A stretch of DNA of 64,000 bases, from the NCBI RefSeq assembly GCF_001984155.1, contig NZ_MTQO01000047.1:372001-436000 (forward strand). The letters are read 5' to 3'. Below are positions 24,969-33,828 of this stretch, piece after piece. How positions within the stretch are numbered: position 1 is the first letter of the stretch; each line of letters opens with the position of its first letter. Made by a program: the position numbers and the translations under genes. Under the pieces are notes generated by a model. That model saw only the letters and a program-made list of their open reading frames with translations, ran no database searches and had not been told where the DNA came from. The DNA comes from Actinosynnema sp. ALI-1.44. Lineage in GTDB: Bacteria; Actinomycetota; Actinomycetes; Mycobacteriales; Pseudonocardiaceae.

Positions 24969-25379
24969 ATGTACGAAGACGTTGACGCAAGCGGCCAGGG
25001 CGCATTCGGCTGGGACTCCATCGGCGCGAGCATGGACCAGTTCGCAGGCTTGGCCGCCAGCGGCGCCTTCGAGGTCAGCAAATCCGGCGGGGATGCCCTG
25101 CTCGGCGCCATAAGAACGATGCGTGAATGGGCGAACCAGCAGCAGAACAGCCTCGCCTTCTTGGCCCAGCAGATGCCGCTGGGGAGCACCAACGCTGCGA
25201 AGGTGATCGCGCCCTACGCTCAGCAGGTGGCCATCGACGAGCGAGGTTTCCTGACGCAACTTGCTCAGTTCCACGAATCTTTGGCCAAAGCTGAAGAAGC
25301 TATCAACAAGGCCATGGCCAACTACGAGGCCACCGAGCAGGCCAACCAGGCCGCACTCGGGCGTATTGAGTCGGTGTGA
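24969..25379 (+). CDS. WXG100/ESX-like small helical protein
   Basis: A 136-residue protein with no signal peptide, made almost entirely of amphipathic helices ('SIGASMDQFAGLAASGAFEV', 'IRTMREWANQQQNSLAFLAQ', 'LAKAEEAINKAMANYEATE'). It lacks the exact WxG turn of short ESAT-6 proteins but has the size and helical pairing of the larger ESX-associated proteins of Pseudonocardiales. The ATG at 24969 follows GAGGGG. It opens a run with a DUF3558 lipoprotein and a PPE-like protein, which supports export or function with a type VII secretion system encoded elsewhere. Confidence 0.7.
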   Translation: MYEDVDASGQGAFGWDSIGASMDQFAGLAASGAFEVSKSGGDALLGAIRTMREWANQQQNSLAFLAQQMPLGSTNAAKVIAPYAQQVAIDERGFLTQLAQFHESLAKAEEAINKAMANYEATEQANQAALGRIESV

Positions 25380-25424
25380 AGTCAACTGCCCATGCGGAAG
25401 AACAGTGAACAGGTGAGGCGTTCA

Positions 25425-26009
25425 GTGAAGAACTCGGTGCTGGCAACTGCGACTCTTGTTGCTTTGGCGGCGAGCTTGACCGCATGTAAGAGTGAAACCG
25501 ACGGGTCTCCAACGCCAGAAGACACGCCTTCGGCGTCGAGCCGGCCCACCATCCCGGGCAGCGGGGGTGGTTCCGGGAAGTCGTCCTCTTCACAATCCCC
25601 TGGTGACAGCCCTGTGGCTGATCTGGACCCGTGCAAGCTGATCACCTCCGCTGACGCGACATCGCTCGGGGTAGGTTCCGGCAAGACCCATGAAGGGCTG
25701 GACAATTCCGCCAGAGGTTGTGCCTGGAATTCGCTGGACCAAGGTAGTTTCTCGATCCAGGTGAATGTTTTCGATTCGCGCGGCGTCAAGGACGTAAGCA
25801 CCACGGGGCAAGTGAAAAAGCTGCCCGATATCGGTAAGCACCGCGCGGTGCAGTACTTGTTCGGTGCTCAGTGCAACGTAGGACTTTTCGTCACCGAAAC
25901 CTCTCGCGTCGACGCGACAGCCGCGTCGGGGAACGACACGAAGAAGGCATGCCAGGTGGCGGAACAGGTGGCCAAGGCTGTCGAACCCAAACTGCCAGGT
26001 GGGAGCTGA
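25425..26009 (+). CDS. DUF3558-family lipoprotein
   Basis: A 194-residue lipoprotein. The GTG at 25425 is chosen because GGTGAGG precedes it and the product begins with a compact signal ending in the lipobox 'LTAC'; an ATG at 25392 would add eleven charged residues. A Ser/Pro/Gly-rich linker follows, then the DUF3558 domain with 'DLDPCKLITSADATSLGV', 'RGCAWNSLDQGSFSIQVNVF' and 'FGAQCNVGLFVTETSR'. The paired cysteines probably form disulfides. DUF3558 lipoproteins of Pseudonocardiales and mycobacteria commonly accompany ESX-type genes, as here. Confidence 0.85.
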   Translation: MKNSVLATATLVALAASLTACKSETDGSPTPEDTPSASSRPTIPGSGGGSGKSSSSQSPGDSPVADLDPCKLITSADATSLGVGSGKTHEGLDNSARGCAWNSLDQGSFSIQVNVFDSRGVKDVSTTGQVKKLPDIGKHRAVQYLFGAQCNVGLFVTETSRVDATAASGNDTKKACQVAEQVAKAVEPKLPGGS

Positions 26010-26016
26010 GTAGATC

Positions 26017-27621
26017 ATGGCACCGAGGCACGCGGAGCAGAACCCGGAAATAGCGACGGCCTACCACCCGTCGAACCACCGGGGCGACACCCACGGCGTC
26101 GAGATGCAGGGGACGTCGGACAAGCGCGGTCAGGTGCAGACGCAGGTCGAAGGTCAAGTCGACCAGGAGATCCGTGATCAGAGCTGGTGGGACAAGATCT
26201 TCTCGGAGATCTCACGGGAAGGCACCGTGCAGGAACGTGTCGACCAGCAGATGCGGGATCAGGCTGCCGCCCTGCAACAAGGGGTGCAGACGCGTCAGCC
26301 GCCGATGATGCAGTGCACGAACTACCAGAGCTACGAGCACCAGCAGCTCGAGACGATGGTCAAAGAGGGTGTGGACCCCGGGCAGGTCGGCAAGGTCGGC
26401 GCGAAGTGGCTTGACGCGGGCAACAACATGGTCGAGTTCCAGACGGATGTCGTCAAGGCCATCGGCGACAGCCAGACGGAGTGGCGCGGCACGGCGGCCG
26501 AGAAGGCCCGGCAGTTCATGACGGACGTGGGCAACTGGGTCGGTAAGGCGGGCGTGAGCGCGCAGCTCGCGGGAACGCAGACCCAGCAGTACAGCGCGGC
26601 TCTCGAAACGGCCAAGAACAACATGCCGCCGCCGGTCGACTTCGATGTGGACAAGGCGAACGCGGATCTGGATCGCACGACGGACCCGTTCTCGTACATG
26701 ACCAAGTACGTGACCTACATGGCCAAGTACAACAAGCAGCAGGAGGCCAAGGAACAGGCCGTGCAGGTCGTGGGCACGTATGACAGCACCCTCGGTGGTG
26801 CGAGCACGATGCCTGCGTTCGCGGCTCCGCCCACGATGAGCGGGGGTTCGACGCCTCCGCCGCCTCCCCCTCCTCCGCCGCCCAGGCCTCCGGGCAAGGA
26901 TGACCCGAACGGTCCTGGTGGTGGGCCGGGCGGTGGTCCTGGTGGCGGGCCGGGCGGCGGTCCTGGTGGGGGCCCGGGTGGTGGGCCCGGTGGCGGCCCT
27001 GGCATTGGTCCTGGTGGTGGACCCGGCGGCGGCCCTGGTGGTGGTCCTGGCGGCGGTCGGCCTGGGCCAGGTATCGGTACGGGCACGGGCGGTGGGGTCA
27101 AGCCGGGCGGTGGCCCTGGCAGCGGCACCAGTGGTCAGGGCTACATCCCTGGCCCCGGCGGCCGTGGCAACAACTTCGGCAACAACTCCGGTTACGACTC
27201 GTCCACCAGCGGCATGACTCCTGGTTTCATGCCTCCTCCCGGCGGCGGCGGTTTCGGGCCCGGCGGTGGTGGCGGCGGTGGTGGCGGTGGCGGTCGTGGT
27301 GGCGGTGGCTACAACCCCGGCGGCACCGGGACCGGTACGGGGGCCGGTGGTCCTGGGCCGAAGGGTGGTTTTGGGCCTGGTGGCAACGCCGCGGGTGTTG
27401 GTGGTCTTGCCGCTGAGCAGGCTGCCGCTGGCGGAGGACGTGGTGGGGCCGCTGGCCGTCCTGGCGCCGCGGGTATGGGCGGTATGGGTGGCATGGGCGG
27501 TGCCCGCGGCGAAGGCGGGGAGGACGAGGAGCACCAGCGCCCCTCATACCTCGTCGAGCCTGACCCGGACAGCATGTTCGGCACCGATGAGATGACCGCT
27601 CCGCCCGTTATCGGCGGTTAG
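26017..27621 (+). CDS. PPE-like ESX-associated protein with Gly/Pro-rich region
   Basis: A 534-residue protein. Residues about 95-240 are helical and resemble the PPE/WXG100 fold, including 'DSQTEWRGTAAEKARQFMTD' in the place of the WxG-type turn. After residue 265 comes a run of ten prolines, then collagen-like GGGP repeats, then a Gly-rich region, and last an acidic tail ('GEDEEHQRPSYLVEPDPDSM') typical of Pseudonocardiales homologues. The ATG at 26017 lies seven bases after the DUF3558 stop. It is probably the third member of an ESX-linked unit. Its stop shares a four-base TTAG with the opposite gene. Confidence 0.8.
   Translation: MAPRHAEQNPEIATAYHPSNHRGDTHGVEMQGTSDKRGQVQTQVEGQVDQEIRDQSWWDKIFSEISREGTVQERVDQQMRDQAAALQQGVQTRQPPMMQCTNYQSYEHQQLETMVKEGVDPGQVGKVGAKWLDAGNNMVEFQTDVVKAIGDSQTEWRGTAAEKARQFMTDVGNWVGKAGVSAQLAGTQTQQYSAALETAKNNMPPPVDFDVDKANADLDRTTDPFSYMTKYVTYMAKYNKQQEAKEQAVQVVGTYDSTLGGASTMPAFAAPPTMSGGSTPPPPPPPPPPRPPGKDDPNGPGGGPGGGPGGGPGGGPGGGPGGGPGGGPGIGPGGGPGGGPGGGPGGGRPGPGIGTGTGGGVKPGGGPGSGTSGQGYIPGPGGRGNNFGNNSGYDSSTSGMTPGFMPPPGGGGFGPGGGGGGGGGGGRGGGGYNPGGTGTGTGAGGPGPKGGFGPGGNAAGVGGLAAEQAAAGGGRGGAAGRPGAAGMGGMGGMGGARGEGGEDEEHQRPSYLVEPDPDSMFGTDEMTAPPVIGG
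26911..27059 (+). repeat. GGGP-coding tandem repeat inside the PPE-like gene
   Basis: A run of about 12 near-identical 12-base units that encode Gly-Gly-Gly-Pro, with one Gly-Ile-Gly-Pro interruption. Units differ only at third positions, pointing to slippage-driven expansion. It is likely to vary in length between strains. Confidence 0.85.
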
Positions 27622-28565
27622 ACGTCTGGGCGGGCGCCACGGGTGGCGCCCGCCGAAGCGGCCACCACGCACAGCACCGCGACCCACTGCATCATGTGCA
27701 GGGACTCCTGCAGCACAACCAGGCCTATGACGGCCGCTACCGCTGGTTCGAGGCTCATCAGGATGCCGAACACGCGCGGTGGGATCTTGCGCAATGCTTC
27801 CAGTTCCAGCGAGTACGGGATCACCGACGACAACAGCGCCACGCCAAGCCCCACAACCAGCACCCATGGCTGGAACAGCGCTGTTCCGCCCTCTGCCACG
27901 CCGAATGGCACGGCTACCAGCGCCGCGACCGTCATGCCCAACGCCAGGCCGTTGCCTTCCGAGGTGTGCTTGCCCAGCGACGCGCTCAGCAGGATGTACA
28001 GGCCCCAGCACGCTCCCGCCGCCAGTGCGAACAGGAACCCGGCGAGGTTGAGGTCTCCCCGCCCTTCCATCAGCAGGACCACGCCTCCTGCCGCGAGCAC
28101 CGCCCACAACGCGTCCAGCCAGCGCCTCGACCCCGCCAACGCCACCGCGAGCGGCCCGAGGAACTCGATGGTCACCGCGATCCCGAGCGGGATCCGGGCC
28201 AGCGCCAGGTAGAAGCACAGGTTCATCACGCCGAGAACCACGCCGAAGCCGAGCACCACTGCCCAACTGCGACGGTCCATCCGCACCGACGGCCGCCACC
28301 ACAGCATCAGCACCGCTGCGGCGAAGAACAGCCGCACCGCCACCGTGCCCAGGCTGCCGATCGCGCCGAACAGGTTCTTGGCCAGTGCCGCGCCCACCTG
28401 CACGCTGATGATGCCGACCAGGATCTGGGCGGTCGGCGGGATCGCGCCTATGGTCCGACCGGCCAACGCGACCAGGTTGAAACGGGGGAACGGGCCGCGT
28501 CCGGCTCGGTCGACGTGCATGGTGGCCATATCCGGATAGTCGACGATCGGCCCGGCGGGCGTCAC
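27618..28565 (-). CDS. EamA/DMT-family exporter (RhtA-like)
   Basis: A protein of about 315 residues with ten predicted membrane helices in two five-helix repeats, the EamA arrangement. Blocks such as 'FYLALARIPLGIAVTIEFLG' and 'VIPYSLELEALRKIPPRVFG' match the RhtA-like subgroup, which exports threonine, homoserine or other metabolites. The GTG at 28565 is uncertain: an ATG at 28529 would drop twelve residues that are not conserved. It is convergent with the PPE-like gene, sharing TTAG at the stops, and divergent from the TAP-like gene. The substrate is unknown. Confidence 0.85.
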   Translation of the reverse strand: MTPAGPIVDYPDMATMHVDRAGRGPFPRFNLVALAGRTIGAIPPTAQILVGIISVQVGAALAKNLFGAIGSLGTVAVRLFFAAAVLMLWWRPSVRMDRRSWAVVLGFGVVLGVMNLCFYLALARIPLGIAVTIEFLGPLAVALAGSRRWLDALWAVLAAGGVVLLMEGRGDLNLAGFLFALAAGACWGLYILLSASLGKHTSEGNGLALGMTVAALVAVPFGVAEGGTALFQPWVLVVGLGVALLSSVIPYSLELEALRKIPPRVFGILMSLEPAVAAVIGLVVLQESLHMMQWVAVLCVVAASAGATRGARPDV

Positions 28566-28634
28566 ATGATTTCCAGCACGTGGGACCGCTGACCCTCACG
28601 GAGTCCTCACGAACTCCGTGCGAGGGTGTAGGTC

Positions 28635-30188
28635 ATGGGCACCATGGCGCGACGGGGGATTGTGCTGCTCGCGGCGGTTGCCTCCATCACCACCGCGTGC
28701 ACGGCAGCGCCGTCGCAGCGCCCCGCGATCGTGGTCAACGACGGCCCGATCGACCAGTCGGCGCCGCCATCGCCCAGTGCCGCGCAGCTGCCCGTCCCAC
28801 CGCTGGAGGAGCCGACTCGGTCCAGCGTGACATGGGGCGACTGTGACGCGGTCGTCAAGACCCGGATGAGCACCTACGGCGTTCCCGACCAGCCCGTGCA
28901 GTGCGCTCGCGTCCAGACCGTGGTGGACTCGCCGAGTATGCCCGGTCGCACCCCGCTGCGGCTGACTGTCCTCAAGGCAGGCACTGGCCGGGCGCCCATC
29001 GTGGTGGTCAGCGATGTGCAGGGGGAGCCGGGCACGGTCAAGGCCGCGCGGCTGGCCGCGAGCCTGCCACCGGAGTTCCTCACCAAGTTCTCGCTGATCG
29101 GGGTCGACCGCCGGGGGTCGGGCAGTTCCGAGCCGGTCCGGTGCATCGAGGACGACATCCGGATGGACATCGTCAACGCCGACCCGGCGTCCGAGGACCT
29201 CGAGGACCTGCTCGACGTGGTCCGCCAGGCCGGTCAGCAGTGCATCATCAGCCTGGAGAACCGGCTGTACGCGATGGACACCTGGCGCACCGCCGCCGAC
29301 CTGGAGAAGGTCCGCGAGGCGTTGGGCCTGCAGCGGCTGAGCGCGATCGGTGTCGGTGAGGGGTCGCGGGTGCTCGGCGTCTACGGCGACCGGTTCCCCG
29401 ACCGGGTCGGCCGGATGGTGTTCGACGGCCTGCCCGATCCCAGCGGCGACTCGCTGGTCACGATGGAAGGCGTCGCGACCGGCGCGGAGGCCGCGTTCGC
29501 CGAGTTCGCCAAGGACTGCGTGGCCCGCACCTGTGCGCTCGGCCCGGATCCGAAGCAGACGTTCCTCGACCTGATCCGCAAGCTGCGCGCCAGCCCGATC
29601 CCGTCGCCCGACGCCGGGCTCACGGCAGGCAGCGCGACCCGTGCGGTGCTCACGGGCTTGGCCAACCGGTCGGGCTGGCCCGCGCTGGCCGACGCGATCG
29701 CCAAGGCACGGGACAATGACGGTGCCCCGTTGAGCAAGTACGTCAAGCCGCTCGTGGAAGACAGCAGGGAACAGCCGACCGCGTTGGACATCGCGCTGGT
29801 GACCGGCTGCAACGACACCAAGACCAGGCTCGCGTTGGAACGCCTCAACAGCACGGGCAAGGAGTGGCGCACCAGGTATCCGTTGTTCGGTGGCGTGATG
29901 GCGCAGAACCTCGTGCTGTGCAGCGCTTGGTCCGTCGCGGCCCAGCCGCCGTTGTCGCTCAGCGGCCGTGGCCTGCCGCCGATCGTGGTGTTGAGCACGG
30001 CCAGCGACCCGGTGACGCCGCAGCCAGGCACGCAGCGCAGTGCGCAGCAACTGCCGAGCGCGGTGCTGATCTCGTGGCAGGGCGCGGGGCACGGCGCGCT
30101 GGGTCTGTCGCCCTGCGCCACGGACGCGGTGCGGGGGTTCCTGGGCGACGGCAAGGTGCCCGCGGCGGGCACCGCCTGCCCACCGTAG
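28635..30188 (+). CDS. TAP-like alpha/beta-hydrolase lipoprotein lacking the serine nucleophile
   Basis: A 517-residue secreted lipoprotein (lipobox 'ITTAC') of the tripeptidyl-aminopeptidase-like alpha/beta-hydrolase family, with a C-terminal TAP-type domain. The acid and base of the triad are present: Asp458 in 'STASDPVTP' and His486 in 'GAGHGALG'. The nucleophile elbow, however, reads 'AIGVGEGSR' where family members have GxSxG such as 'GYSYG': residue 241 is glycine, codon GGT at 29355-29357. Unless Ser244 takes over, which the geometry makes unlikely, this is a non-catalytic homologue, perhaps a peptide-binding protein. The ATG at 28635 is followed by a second ATG at 28644. Confidence 0.85.
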   Translation: MGTMARRGIVLLAAVASITTACTAAPSQRPAIVVNDGPIDQSAPPSPSAAQLPVPPLEEPTRSSVTWGDCDAVVKTRMSTYGVPDQPVQCARVQTVVDSPSMPGRTPLRLTVLKAGTGRAPIVVVSDVQGEPGTVKAARLAASLPPEFLTKFSLIGVDRRGSGSSEPVRCIEDDIRMDIVNADPASEDLEDLLDVVRQAGQQCIISLENRLYAMDTWRTAADLEKVREALGLQRLSAIGVGEGSRVLGVYGDRFPDRVGRMVFDGLPDPSGDSLVTMEGVATGAEAAFAEFAKDCVARTCALGPDPKQTFLDLIRKLRASPIPSPDAGLTAGSATRAVLTGLANRSGWPALADAIAKARDNDGAPLSKYVKPLVEDSREQPTALDIALVTGCNDTKTRLALERLNSTGKEWRTRYPLFGGVMAQNLVLCSAWSVAAQPPLSLSGRGLPPIVVLSTASDPVTPQPGTQRSAQQLPSAVLISWQGAGHGALGLSPCATDAVRGFLGDGKVPAAGTACPP

Positions 30189-30275
30189 GCGAAAGGCGGT
30201 TCTCCGCGGCGGCGGTTCCCCCTACTTTGGGTGACGGACCCGGCATCGGGTCTCTATACAAGGGGAGGACATCGC

Positions 30276-30989
30276 ATGCGAAAGCGTTTGCTGCTTCTGC
30301 TCTTGACCACCTCTCTGGCGTTGGTCGCCCTGCCCGCGACGGCGTCGGCCATCATCGGAGGCACACAGGTCGGCCAGCCACACCCGTTCGTGGTCTCGGT
30401 ACAAGGGTCCGGCGGTCGGCACATCTGCGGTGGCGCGCTCATCGCGTCGAAGTGGGTCGTCACCGCCGCGCACTGCGGCACGCCGGTTCAGGTGCGGATC
30501 GGCAGCCTGAACCGCACCAGCGGCGGCACAGTGACACAGGTGGCCCAGACCATCCGGCATCCCAGCGAGGACATCGAACTGCTCAGGTTGGCGACCACGG
30601 TCACCCACCGGCCGATTCCGATCGCGACCGAGTCAGGTCCCGTCGGTACTCCCGTCGTGATGCTCGGATGGGGCCGGACCTGCCCGACGGGCTCCTGCGT
30701 CGAGCCACTCATGCTGCACCAGTTGACCAGCACGATCGTCGAGGACAGCCGGTGCGCGGGCGGCGGTATCCGCCCGCCGAGCGAGATCTGCGTCGACAAC
30801 AAGGGCAACACGGGTCCGTGCAGCGGTGACAGCGGCAACCCGCTGGCCAAGCACGTTTCCGGTGCATTGCAGCTGATCGGTGTGTACAGCCGGACAGGCC
30901 GTGGCACTCCCACCTGCGGGGCTGCTCCGTCCATCCACGTCGACGTGCCCTACCTGCGCACCTGGATCCGCCAGCACACCGGGGTCTAG
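30276..30989 (+). CDS. Secreted S1 family serine protease, chymotrypsin-like
   Basis: A 237-residue exported protease. A Sec signal runs to about residue 25, and the mature enzyme would begin directly with 'IIGGTQVG', with no propeptide of length. The triad is visible: His66 in 'VVTAAHC', Asp99 in 'SEDIELLRL' and Ser186 in '[10 protein letters not shown]'. The residue six before the serine, which sets S1-pocket specificity and is Asp in trypsin, is Gly here, so trypsin-type Arg/Lys cleavage is not expected. The ATG at 30276 has AGGGGAGGA upstream. Its stop overlaps that of the opposing LLM gene as CTAG. Confidence 0.9.
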   Translation: MRKRLLLLLLTTSLALVALPATASAIIGGTQVGQPHPFVVSVQGSGGRHICGGALIASKWVVTAAHCGTPVQVRIGSLNRTSGGTVTQVAQTIRHPSEDIELLRLATTVTHRPIPIATESGPVGTPVVMLGWGRTCPTGSCVEPLMLHQLTSTIVEDSRCAGGGIRPPSEICVDNKGNTGPCSGDSGNPLAKHVSGALQLIGVYSRTGRGTPTCGAAPSIHVDVPYLRTWIRQHTGV

Positions 30990-31969
30990 GACCGCAGTCC
31001 GGCGACGAGTTCGTACGAGCGCAGCCGGTCGGTGGCGGAGTGCACCATGGTGGTGATCATCAGCTCGTCGGCCTCGGTCTCGGACAGCAGCTTCTCGATG
31101 CCGCGTTCGACGGTCGACGGGCTGCCGACGATCTGCGTCGACAGCCGCTCCTCGACGATGAGCCGTTCGACGTCGGTGTACGGGTACGCCGCGGCTTCCT
31201 CCGGCGTGGCGATCAGCCCGGGGCGCCCGGATCGCAGCTTGAGGAACGACAACGCGCCGGGACCGGCCACATAGGCGGCCTGTTCGTCGGTGTCGGCGCA
31301 GATGACCCCGGCGGCGACCATCGCGTACGGCTTGTCCAGCACGGCCGACGGCCGGAAGTTCTGCCGGTACAGGGCCAGCGCGGGCAACGTGTTCTGCGCG
31401 CTGAAATGGTGGGCGAACGCGAACGGCAACCCGAGCATCCCGGAAAGCTGTGCGCTGTAACCACTTGAGCCGAGCAGCCAGACCGGCGGCTGGTTGCCCG
31501 CGGCGGGCACGGCGGCGATTCCCTCGGCCTCGCCGCGGAAGTACGAGATCAGCTCGCCGAGCTGCTCGGGGAAGTCGTCGGCCGACAGCGGCTGCGGGGA
31601 CCGGCGCAGCGCGTGCGCCGTGCGCGGGTCGGTGCCGGGTGCGCGGCCGAGCCCGAGGTCGATCCGGCCGGGGTGCAGTGCTTCGAGCATGCCGAACTGC
31701 TCGGCGACCACGAGCGGCGCGTGGTTGGGCAGCATGACGCCACCGGAGCCGACGCGGATGCTCGACGTGGCCGACGCCAGGTGCGCGATCAGCACGGCGG
31801 GCGCCGAGCTGGCGACGCCGGGCATGTTGTGGTGCTCGGCCACCCAGTACCGGTGGTACCCCAGCTCTTCGGTGCGCCGGGCGAGCTCGATGGAGTCGCG
31901 CAGCGCCTGGGCGGACGTGGTGCCCTCACCGACGGTGGCGAGGTCGAGTACCGAGTAAGGAATGGCCAT
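30986..31969 (-). CDS. LLM-class flavin-dependent oxidoreductase (MsnO8-type)
   Basis: A 327-residue luciferase-like TIM-barrel enzyme with '[20 protein letters not shown]', '[20 protein letters not shown]', '[14 protein letters not shown]' and '[15 protein letters not shown]', typical of the MsnO8-like group that uses FMN. The substrate is unknown, and no neighbour points to one. The ATG at 31969 starts the conserved '[14 protein letters not shown]'. It may be transcribed after the ligase gene, since only 29 bases separate them on the same strand. Confidence 0.88.
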   Translation of the reverse strand: MAIPYSVLDLATVGEGTTSAQALRDSIELARRTEELGYHRYWVAEHHNMPGVASSAPAVLIAHLASATSSIRVGSGGVMLPNHAPLVVAEQFGMLEALHPGRIDLGLGRAPGTDPRTAHALRRSPQPLSADDFPEQLGELISYFRGEAEGIAAVPAAGNQPPVWLLGSSGYSAQLSGMLGLPFAFAHHFSAQNTLPALALYRQNFRPSAVLDKPYAMVAAGVICADTDEQAAYVAGPGALSFLKLRSGRPGLIATPEEAAAYPYTDVERLIVEERLSTQIVGSPSTVERGIEKLLSETEADELMITTMVHSATDRLRSYELVAGLRS

Positions 31970-31998
31970 ACCCGGACTAACCGGTGGCAGGCTCCGCT

Positions 31999-33075
31999 TT
32001 ATTCCCGGGTGCGGACCTCGCCGCGCAGCACGGCGTCCAGGTCGTACCGGGCGGGCTCCTCCAGCTGCGAGTAGTCGCACGAGGACGGCTCGCGGTCCGG
32101 GCGCCACCGTTTGAACTGCGCGGTGTGCCGGAACCGGCTGGGGTAGCCGCCTTCGGTGTGCTCGTAGCCCACTTCGACCACGCGCTCCAGCCGGAACGGC
32201 ACCCACTCGGCCTGTGCGCTGCGCCACCGGTTGATCTCGCCGGGAACCCTTGTGCCCTCGGCGATCTCGCCCGTCCACGGGTGGCCTTCGGCGCCGTCGG
32301 GGATGAGGTACGCCAGTTCGGCGGCCAGTTCCCTGCGCCGCTCGGCCGGGAACGACCCGACCACGCCGACGCTGTGCAGGGTTCCTTTGTCGTCGTAGAG
32401 GCCCAGCAGCAGCGAACCGACGGCGGTGCCCGGTTCGGTGTCCTTGTACCAGCGGATCCCCGCCACGACGCAGTCCGCGGTGCGGGAGTGCTTGTACTTC
32501 AGCATGGTCCGTTTGTCCGGTGTGTACGGACCCTGCGCGGGTTTGCCGATCACACCGTCGAGCCCGGCGCCTTCGAAGAGCGTGAACCACTCCCTGGCCA
32601 GGTCCGCGTCCTGGGTCGCCGGGGTGAGGCTGACCGCGTCGGTGCCCGCGACCAGCTCCTGGAGGATCTCGCGGCGCTTGACCCCTGGCTCGTCGAGCAC
32701 TTCACCGGCGGGCACCTGCAGCACGTCGAACGCCACGAACGTGGCCGGTGTGGTCTCGGCGAGCATGGTCACGCGGCTGGCCGCCGGGTGGATCCGCTCG
32801 GACAGCGCGTCGAAGTCGAGGCGCCCGTCCCGGCCGACGACCAGTTCGCCGTCGAGCACGACGCCGGAGGGCAGGCCCTGGGTCAGCCGCTCGACCACTT
32901 CGGGGAAGTACCTGTTGAGCGGCTTCGACGAGCGGGACTGCAGCACGACGTCGTCGCCGTCGCGGAACACCAGGCAGCGGAACCCGTCCCACTTCGGTTC
33001 GAAGATCAGGTCGGCACCGTCGGGGATCGCGCCCGCCGCCTTGGCGAGCATGGGTTTGACCGGTGGAGTCAGCAC
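31999..33075 (-). CDS. ATP-dependent DNA ligase (LigC/LigD-ligase type)
   Basis: A 358-residue ligase with an adenylation domain and an OB domain. Motif I is '[13 protein letters not shown]' with the lysine nucleophile; other nucleotidyltransferase motifs are 'VVLDGELVV', 'AFDVLQV', 'GLDGVIGKP' and 'MLKYKHSR'. The short size matches stand-alone LigC-type ligases for repair and end joining. It is not fused to polymerase or nuclease domains; the matching LigD-type polymerase is about 17 kb away. The GTG at 33075 directly follows the RibD-like stop (TGAGTG), so the two are coupled although their functions differ. Confidence 0.9.
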   Translation of the reverse strand: MLTPPVKPMLAKAAGAIPDGADLIFEPKWDGFRCLVFRDGDDVVLQSRSSKPLNRYFPEVVERLTQGLPSGVVLDGELVVGRDGRLDFDALSERIHPAASRVTMLAETTPATFVAFDVLQVPAGEVLDEPGVKRREILQELVAGTDAVSLTPATQDADLAREWFTLFEGAGLDGVIGKPAQGPYTPDKRTMLKYKHSRTADCVVAGIRWYKDTEPGTAVGSLLLGLYDDKGTLHSVGVVGSFPAERRRELAAELAYLIPDGAEGHPWTGEIAEGTRVPGEINRWRSAQAEWVPFRLERVVEVGYEHTEGGYPSRFRHTAQFKRWRPDREPSSCDYSQLEEPARYDLDAVLRGEVRTRE

Positions 33076-33813
33076 TCAGCGACGATAGGCCAGCATCAGG
33101 AAGTCGTCATCCCGCAACGCCGCCGCGAGCTTCATGCGCCTGGTCCCGGCCAGCACCGGCCCGCTGGCGATCCGGCCGGAGTCGCCCGCGGTGAGCAGGG
33201 GCGACAGCGTCAGGTTGAGCTGGTCGACCAGGTCGTCGGCGATCATCCCGCCGAACAGCCGCGGCCCGCCCTCGCAGTTGACCCGGTTGAGCCCACGGCG
33301 GCCGAGTTCGGCGACCGCCAGCTTCAGGTCGACGTGCTCGTCGCCGACGACGACGACATCCGCGCCCGCGTCGGCCAGCGCGGCACGTCGTGGGGCGGCC
33401 TCGGCGGTGAGCACGATCGTCGGCACGGCTGCTTCGGTGATCAGCGGCGAGTCCGGGGAGATCGAGCACTTCCCCGTGACGACCGCGACGGGCGGCAGCG
33501 GCGCGAGGCCGAGCCGTTCGCGGCGTTCGGTGCGGACTTCCTTGGGCTTGAGGCCCTGGTAGCGCTCGATCAACGCGGTCGTCGCGCCGACCATGATCAC
33601 GTCGGCGAGGTCGCGCTGCGTGTGGAAGACCTTCTGGTCGCCCGGTCCGGACAGCCCGGCGGATCTGCCGGACACGGTCACCGCGCCGTCCAGGCTGGAC
33701 ACGAAGTTCACCTGGACGAAGGGCCGGTCGAGGTCCGCGGGGTAGTCGTAGAGCGCTTCCAGCGCGGTGTCGTTCAGCTCACTGGTGCCGGGGTCCGGCC
33801 AGAGGGTCTGCAC
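33076..33813 (-). CDS. RibD C-terminal-type pyrimidine reductase
   Basis: A 245-residue protein of the dihydrofolate-reductase-like RibD C-terminal family, comparable to mycobacterial Rv2671. It has 'RPFVQVNFVSSLDGAVTVSG', 'ADVIMVGATTALIERYQGLK' and 'NRVNCEGGPRLFGGMIADDL'. Relatives reduce the ribosylaminopyrimidine in riboflavin synthesis or act on folate analogues. There is no deaminase domain. The GTG at 33813 begins the conserved part and lies about 15 bases from the divergent ZapE start, the same arrangement as in mycobacteria. Confidence 0.85.
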   Translation of the reverse strand: MQTLWPDPGTSELNDTALEALYDYPADLDRPFVQVNFVSSLDGAVTVSGRSAGLSGPGDQKVFHTQRDLADVIMVGATTALIERYQGLKPKEVRTERRERLGLAPLPPVAVVTGKCSISPDSPLITEAAVPTIVLTAEAAPRRAALADAGADVVVVGDEHVDLKLAVAELGRRGLNRVNCEGGPRLFGGMIADDLVDQLNLTLSPLLTAGDSGRIASGPVLAGTRRMKLAAALRDDDFLMLAYRR

Positions 33814-33828
33814 GGGTGCAATGAGACC

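Noticed and set aside
26911-27059. Possible CRISPR-like array
   Set aside because: Units are contiguous 12-mers without spacers and stay in frame as GGGP codons.
26212-27534. 440-codon minus-strand frame in the PPE-like gene
   Set aside because: Low-complexity Thr/Arg/Ala translation of the Gly/Pro repeat; not a protein-like composition.
31984-33828. Long plus-strand open frame leading into zapE
   Set aside because: It is antisense to the ligase and RibD-like genes and has no domain; coding starts near 33829.
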